Shown here: positions 32,135-34,741 of the stretch, one piece after another
Layout of the letters: the number at the start of each line of letters is the position of its first letter
Position numbering within the stretch: position 1 is the first letter of the stretch
Source of the DNA: Ignavibacteriaceae bacterium
GTDB lineage: Bacteria; Bacteroidota; Ignavibacteria; Ignavibacteriales; Ignavibacteriaceae
Length of the DNA: 34,741 bases
Assembly (NCBI GenBank): GCA_014860115.1
Contig: JACZKK010000183.1
Location: 1 to 34,741, forward strand
Reading direction: 5' to 3'
Translations under genes and position numbers: made by a program
The notes under the pieces: model-generated
What the model was told of the DNA's origin: nothing
What the model saw: the letters and a program-made list of their open reading frames with translations, nothing else
Databases searched by the model: none

Positions 32135-32953
32135 ATGAAAACTCTAATTTGCTGGTTTCTCCTTCTTTTTTCAATTCAAGTATTCTCACAATCTTACCTC
32201 AATGTTCTGTTCAACGATGGATCTTACAAAAATTCTCCAATTGGCTCGCTAAAAAAAATAACATTAAGCAGCAACGGTGAACAGATAAATTTTCATCTTG
32301 CAGATGGAACAACAGCAATTGAAAATCTTGCCGACATCAAAAAAATGACACTTGACAACACTCCACAAGGTGAACCGTTACCGGTTGAGCTGTCTTCCTT
32401 CACTGCCGTGATTAACGGAACTTCTATTATTCTGATGTGGCGAACGGAAACTGAAGTGAGTAATTACGGATTTGAAGTAGAAAGGACTTCGTCTTCGACT
32501 ACGCCCGTTCAAGAAGGGTGGAAAAAGATCGGATTTGTTCAAGGACACGGCAACTCCAACTCACCTAAAGATTATACTTTTGCTGACACACCTGAAGAAG
32601 GGACAAGTTTCCAATACAGATTAAAACAAATTGACACTGATGGTAAATTCCAATTCAGTGATATAGTAACAGTTGAAATTGCAACACCCGTGCAATTTGA
32701 ATTAAAGCAGAACTTTCCCAATCCTTTTAATCCTGCGACTCATATAACCTATAATTTACCTCGCGATGGTTTTGTAACTATAAAAGTATATGACATAGTT
32801 GGAAGTGAAATTGCTGCACTGGTTAATGAAGAGAAAAAAGTAGGAAGCTATTTAATAACATTTGATGGAGCAAACCTTTCCAGCGGTGTTTATATCTGCA
32901 CAATGAACAGCAATAGCTTTATCAGATCAATTAAGATGTTGATGATTAAATAG
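32135..32953 (+). CDS. Small secreted protein with T9SS sorting domain
   Basis: A 272-residue protein with a signal peptide (MKTLICWFLLLFSIQVFSQ). The middle has a fibronectin-like region (PLPVELSSFTAVINGTSI...WRTETEVSNYGFEVER) common in T9SS proteins of this group, and the end is the type A sorting domain (NFPNPFNPATHITY, VTIKVYDIVGSEI, LSSGVYICTM). The N-terminal 90 residues show no known domain. It is the first of a plus-strand group of secreted proteins, 21 bases before the first FISUMP gene. Its role is unknown. Confidence 0.82.
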   Translation: MKTLICWFLLLFSIQVFSQSYLNVLFNDGSYKNSPIGSLKKITLSSNGEQINFHLADGTTAIENLADIKKMTLDNTPQGEPLPVELSSFTAVINGTSIILMWRTETEVSNYGFEVERTSSSTTPVQEGWKKIGFVQGHGNSNSPKDYTFADTPEEGTSFQYRLKQIDTDGKFQFSDIVTVEIATPVQFELKQNFPNPFNPATHITYNLPRDGFVTIKVYDIVGSEIAALVNEEKKVGSYLITFDGANLSSGVYICTMNSNSFIRSIKMLMIK

Positions 32954-32974
32954 TTTTGAAAAGGAATAAATTAA

Positions 32975-33670
32975 ATGAAAAATATTATACTCTGTTTAAT
33001 AATTTTGTTTTCTGGTGAATTGCTCTTCTCACAAAAAATAATTTTACATAGAAACTCTGGCGGTAACCAGGTTTTATATTCAAGCAGCATCGACAGTATT
33101 ACATTCCTGCCTTTTGCCTGCGGTGATGAAATAAGATACGAGGGACAAACATATCATACAGTTTTAATTGGTACACAATGCTGGATGAAAGAAAATCTTA
33201 ATGTTGGGATAATGATCCAGGGAAATACGAATCAATCAAATAATGGGATTATAGAAAAATATTGCTATAACAATGATACTGCAAATTGTTCTTTATATGG
33301 TGGCTTGTATCAATGGCAAGAAGCAATGAAATATGTTTCCATTCCGGGTGCTCAAGGAATTTGTCCAGATGGCTGGCATATTCCAACCGCTGCACAATTT
33401 CAAACTTTAAAAACAGCGGTTAATAATGATGGAAATTCATTGAAAGCGATCGGGCAAGGTTCTGGCTCTGGAACAGGGACTAATATTTCCGGATTCTCTG
33501 CTCTTCTGGCTGGAGCAAATTGGACAGGAACATTCAATGCATTAACCTTTGAAACTTATTTTTGGCAAACTGATTCACAAATCATTTGTTTATTTGCTTT
33601 CAGCCCACAAATTAATACATATGGGTGGGGACAGAATTTGGGTTTTAGTTTGCGGTGCTTGAAAAACTAG
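32975..33670 (+). CDS. Secreted FISUMP-domain protein, copy 1
   Basis: A 231-residue protein with a signal peptide (MKNIILCLIILFSGELLFSQ). The core matches the Fibrobacter succinogenes major paralogous domain: YHTVLIGTQCWMKENLNVG, then YGGLYQWQEAM, then GICPDGWHIPTAAQF. The family is found on exported proteins; its function is unknown. It is a close paralogue of the next gene, but its C-terminal part departs from the family: it has TYFWQTDSQIICLFAFSP where copy 2 has HLWSSSLENTLYVYHPYL. It lacks a T9SS domain. Confidence 0.83.
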   Translation: MKNIILCLIILFSGELLFSQKIILHRNSGGNQVLYSSSIDSITFLPFACGDEIRYEGQTYHTVLIGTQCWMKENLNVGIMIQGNTNQSNNGIIEKYCYNNDTANCSLYGGLYQWQEAMKYVSIPGAQGICPDGWHIPTAAQFQTLKTAVNNDGNSLKAIGQGSGSGTGTNISGFSALLAGANWTGTFNALTFETYFWQTDSQIICLFAFSPQINTYGWGQNLGFSLRCLKN

Positions 33671-33707
33671 AAACAGCTTATTATATCAATCTAGAGGTTA
33701 AATTAAA

Positions 33708-34430
33708 ATGAAAAAAATATTTATACTACTTACAATTATTTTTACTACAACTTTTGTATTAGCTCAGCACAAAACTATGACTGTTTATTATAGCGGTGGT
33801 ACGACGGATGTTGTTAACCTTACAAATACTGATTCTATCGTAATTTTTATCTGCGGAGCCAGCAAAGTTAATTACAGCGGAAAAGCTTACAATACAGTTT
33901 TAATCGGTAATCAATGCTGGCTAAAGGAAAATCTTGATATTGGGACATTGATACAAGGCAGCCAGAATGCAACTGAAAACGAAGAGATAGAAAAATACTG
34001 CTACAACAATGATCCAAATAATTGTTCTATTTACGGCGGATTGTATCAATGGCAGGAAGCAATGCAGTATGTCACTTCTGAAGGATCTCGTGGAATTTGT
34101 CCAGAAGGTTGGCATATCCCAACACTAGCTGAGTTTGAGACACTAAAAGCAGCTGTAAATAATGATGGTAATTCCTTGAAAGCAATTGGTCAGGGATATG
34201 GAAATGGTGCCGGTACTGATACTACCGGCTTTTCTGCATTATTGGGAGGGAACAGAGAAACAAATGGTACATTCATACACATAGATCAGCATGGTCATCT
34301 TTGGAGTTCATCCCTAGAAAATACCCTTTACGTTTATCACCCTTATCTATGGGACGACAGGTCTGATATATCAATTCATATTGGTGTATATGCCGGATAT
34401 GGTTTTGGCGTCCGCTGCATTAAAGATTAG
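33708..34430 (+). CDS. Secreted FISUMP-domain protein, copy 2
   Basis: A 240-residue protein with a signal peptide (MKKIFILLTIIFTTTFVLAQ) and the same FISUMP core: YNTVLIGNQCWLKENLDIG, YGGLYQWQEAMQYV, GICPEGWHIPTLAEF, AIGQGYGNGAGTDTTGFSAL, HLWSSS and a final GFGVRCIKD. The core is very similar to copy 1, so the two arose by tandem duplication. It lies 37 bases after copy 1, and the next gene starts 6 bases after its stop, so they are probably cotranscribed. Confidence 0.84.
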   Translation: MKKIFILLTIIFTTTFVLAQHKTMTVYYSGGTTDVVNLTNTDSIVIFICGASKVNYSGKAYNTVLIGNQCWLKENLDIGTLIQGSQNATENEEIEKYCYNNDPNNCSIYGGLYQWQEAMQYVTSEGSRGICPEGWHIPTLAEFETLKAAVNNDGNSLKAIGQGYGNGAGTDTTGFSALLGGNRETNGTFIHIDQHGHLWSSSLENTLYVYHPYLWDDRSDISIHIGVYAGYGFGVRCIKD

Positions 34431-34436
34431 TTAAGT

Positions 34437-34741
34437 ATGAAATTTTTTACTCTGGTTTTTATTTTTTTACTCAGCACTAGTTTTGCTTTTACTCAGCAAA
34501 TTAATATCAGAGTTAAAAATCTAAACGAAGGAAAAGCAACACTTCACTCTTTATCAGGGGAAACTTCTGAATTTGTTGACACCTTATCTGCCATTAAAGA
34601 AGAATCATTTCAATTCGATTTAGATGCAATGCACTCAGGTTTCTACCGCTTATCTTTAATTAACAACACAAGGATTAATTTTATTTACGATAATGAAGAG
34701 ATAGAAATTGAAACAGATGCAAACCATATTTCTGACAGTCT
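34437..34741 (+). CDS. Exported protein, possibly DUF4369-type N-terminus, cut by the window edge
   Basis: The frame opens at an ATG at 34437 and stays open to the end (101 codons). A signal peptide (MKFFTLVFIFLLSTSFAF) is followed by a beta-rich segment with LNEGKATLHSLSGE, DTLSAIKEESFQFD and GFYRLSLINN, then INFIYDNEEIEIETDA. This pattern resembles the DUF4369 domain at the start of thioredoxin-like lipoproteins of Bacteroidota; the identity cannot be proven from the visible part. It is 6 bases after FISUMP copy 2. Confidence 0.6.
   Translation, partial: MKFFTLVFIFLLSTSFAFTQQINIRVKNLNEGKATLHSLSGETSEFVDTLSAIKEESFQFDLDAMHSGFYRLSLINNTRINFIYDNEEIEIETDANHISDS

Overview
The window is low-GC bacterial DNA that most resembles the Ignavibacteria side of the Bacteroidota/Chlorobi group. 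Three proteins end in a type IX secretion (T9SS) sorting domain with the NYPNPFNP/NFPNPFNP signature. Two FISUMP-domain proteins, a T9SS-tagged multihaem cytochrome and several structured intergenic repeats fit the same lineage. This placement is inferred from protein content; no rRNA is present.

Region 1 (1-7104, minus strand) is one tight operon for a membrane-bound group 4 [NiFe] hydrogenase. Transcribed right to left, it encodes HydB/AsrA-like and HydG/AsrB-like NAD(P)H-linked electron-transfer subunits, a polyferredoxin that appears to have lost one cluster, NuoH-, NuoB-, NuoC- and NuoD-like hydrogenase subunits, and a NuoL/MrpD-like ion-pump subunit cut by the window edge. The large subunit keeps all four Ni ligands. 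Upstream (7361-7859) lies a decayed THEP1-type NTPase gene abutting mobA.

Region 2 (7860-12201) holds mobA, an arsenic cluster (arsR, a 47-codon ORF copying the N-terminus of ArsM, and arsM) and, divergently, a Kef-type antiporter fused to two Usp-like domains. The arsR promoter carries a palindrome over its -10.

Region 3 (12198-18222, minus) is an oxidative pentose phosphate operon, gnd-zwf-pgl-tal-pgi. tal and pgi are separate but overlap by ATGA; elsewhere these two enzymes occur fused. rpiA is at 27232.

Region 4 (18344-27915) is mixed: a PAP2 phosphatase, a lipoprotein with a duplicated jelly-roll domain, a HEAT-repeat protein, a BNR/Ycf48-like T9SS protein, a histidine kinase/response regulator pair, a trans-sulfuration PLP enzyme and rpiA. 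Three repeat elements sit between genes here and in the hydrogenase operon.

Region 5 (27956-31672, minus) looks like a regulated electron-transfer locus: a sigma54 activator with a cysteine-rich PAS domain, a palindromic upstream site, a good -24/-12 promoter, a TPR protein and an octahaem cytochrome with a T9SS tail. A 37-residue TatA-like protein lies downstream. Region 6 (32135-34741, plus) encodes secreted proteins: a small T9SS protein, two FISUMP paralogues and the start of a possible DUF4369-type protein.
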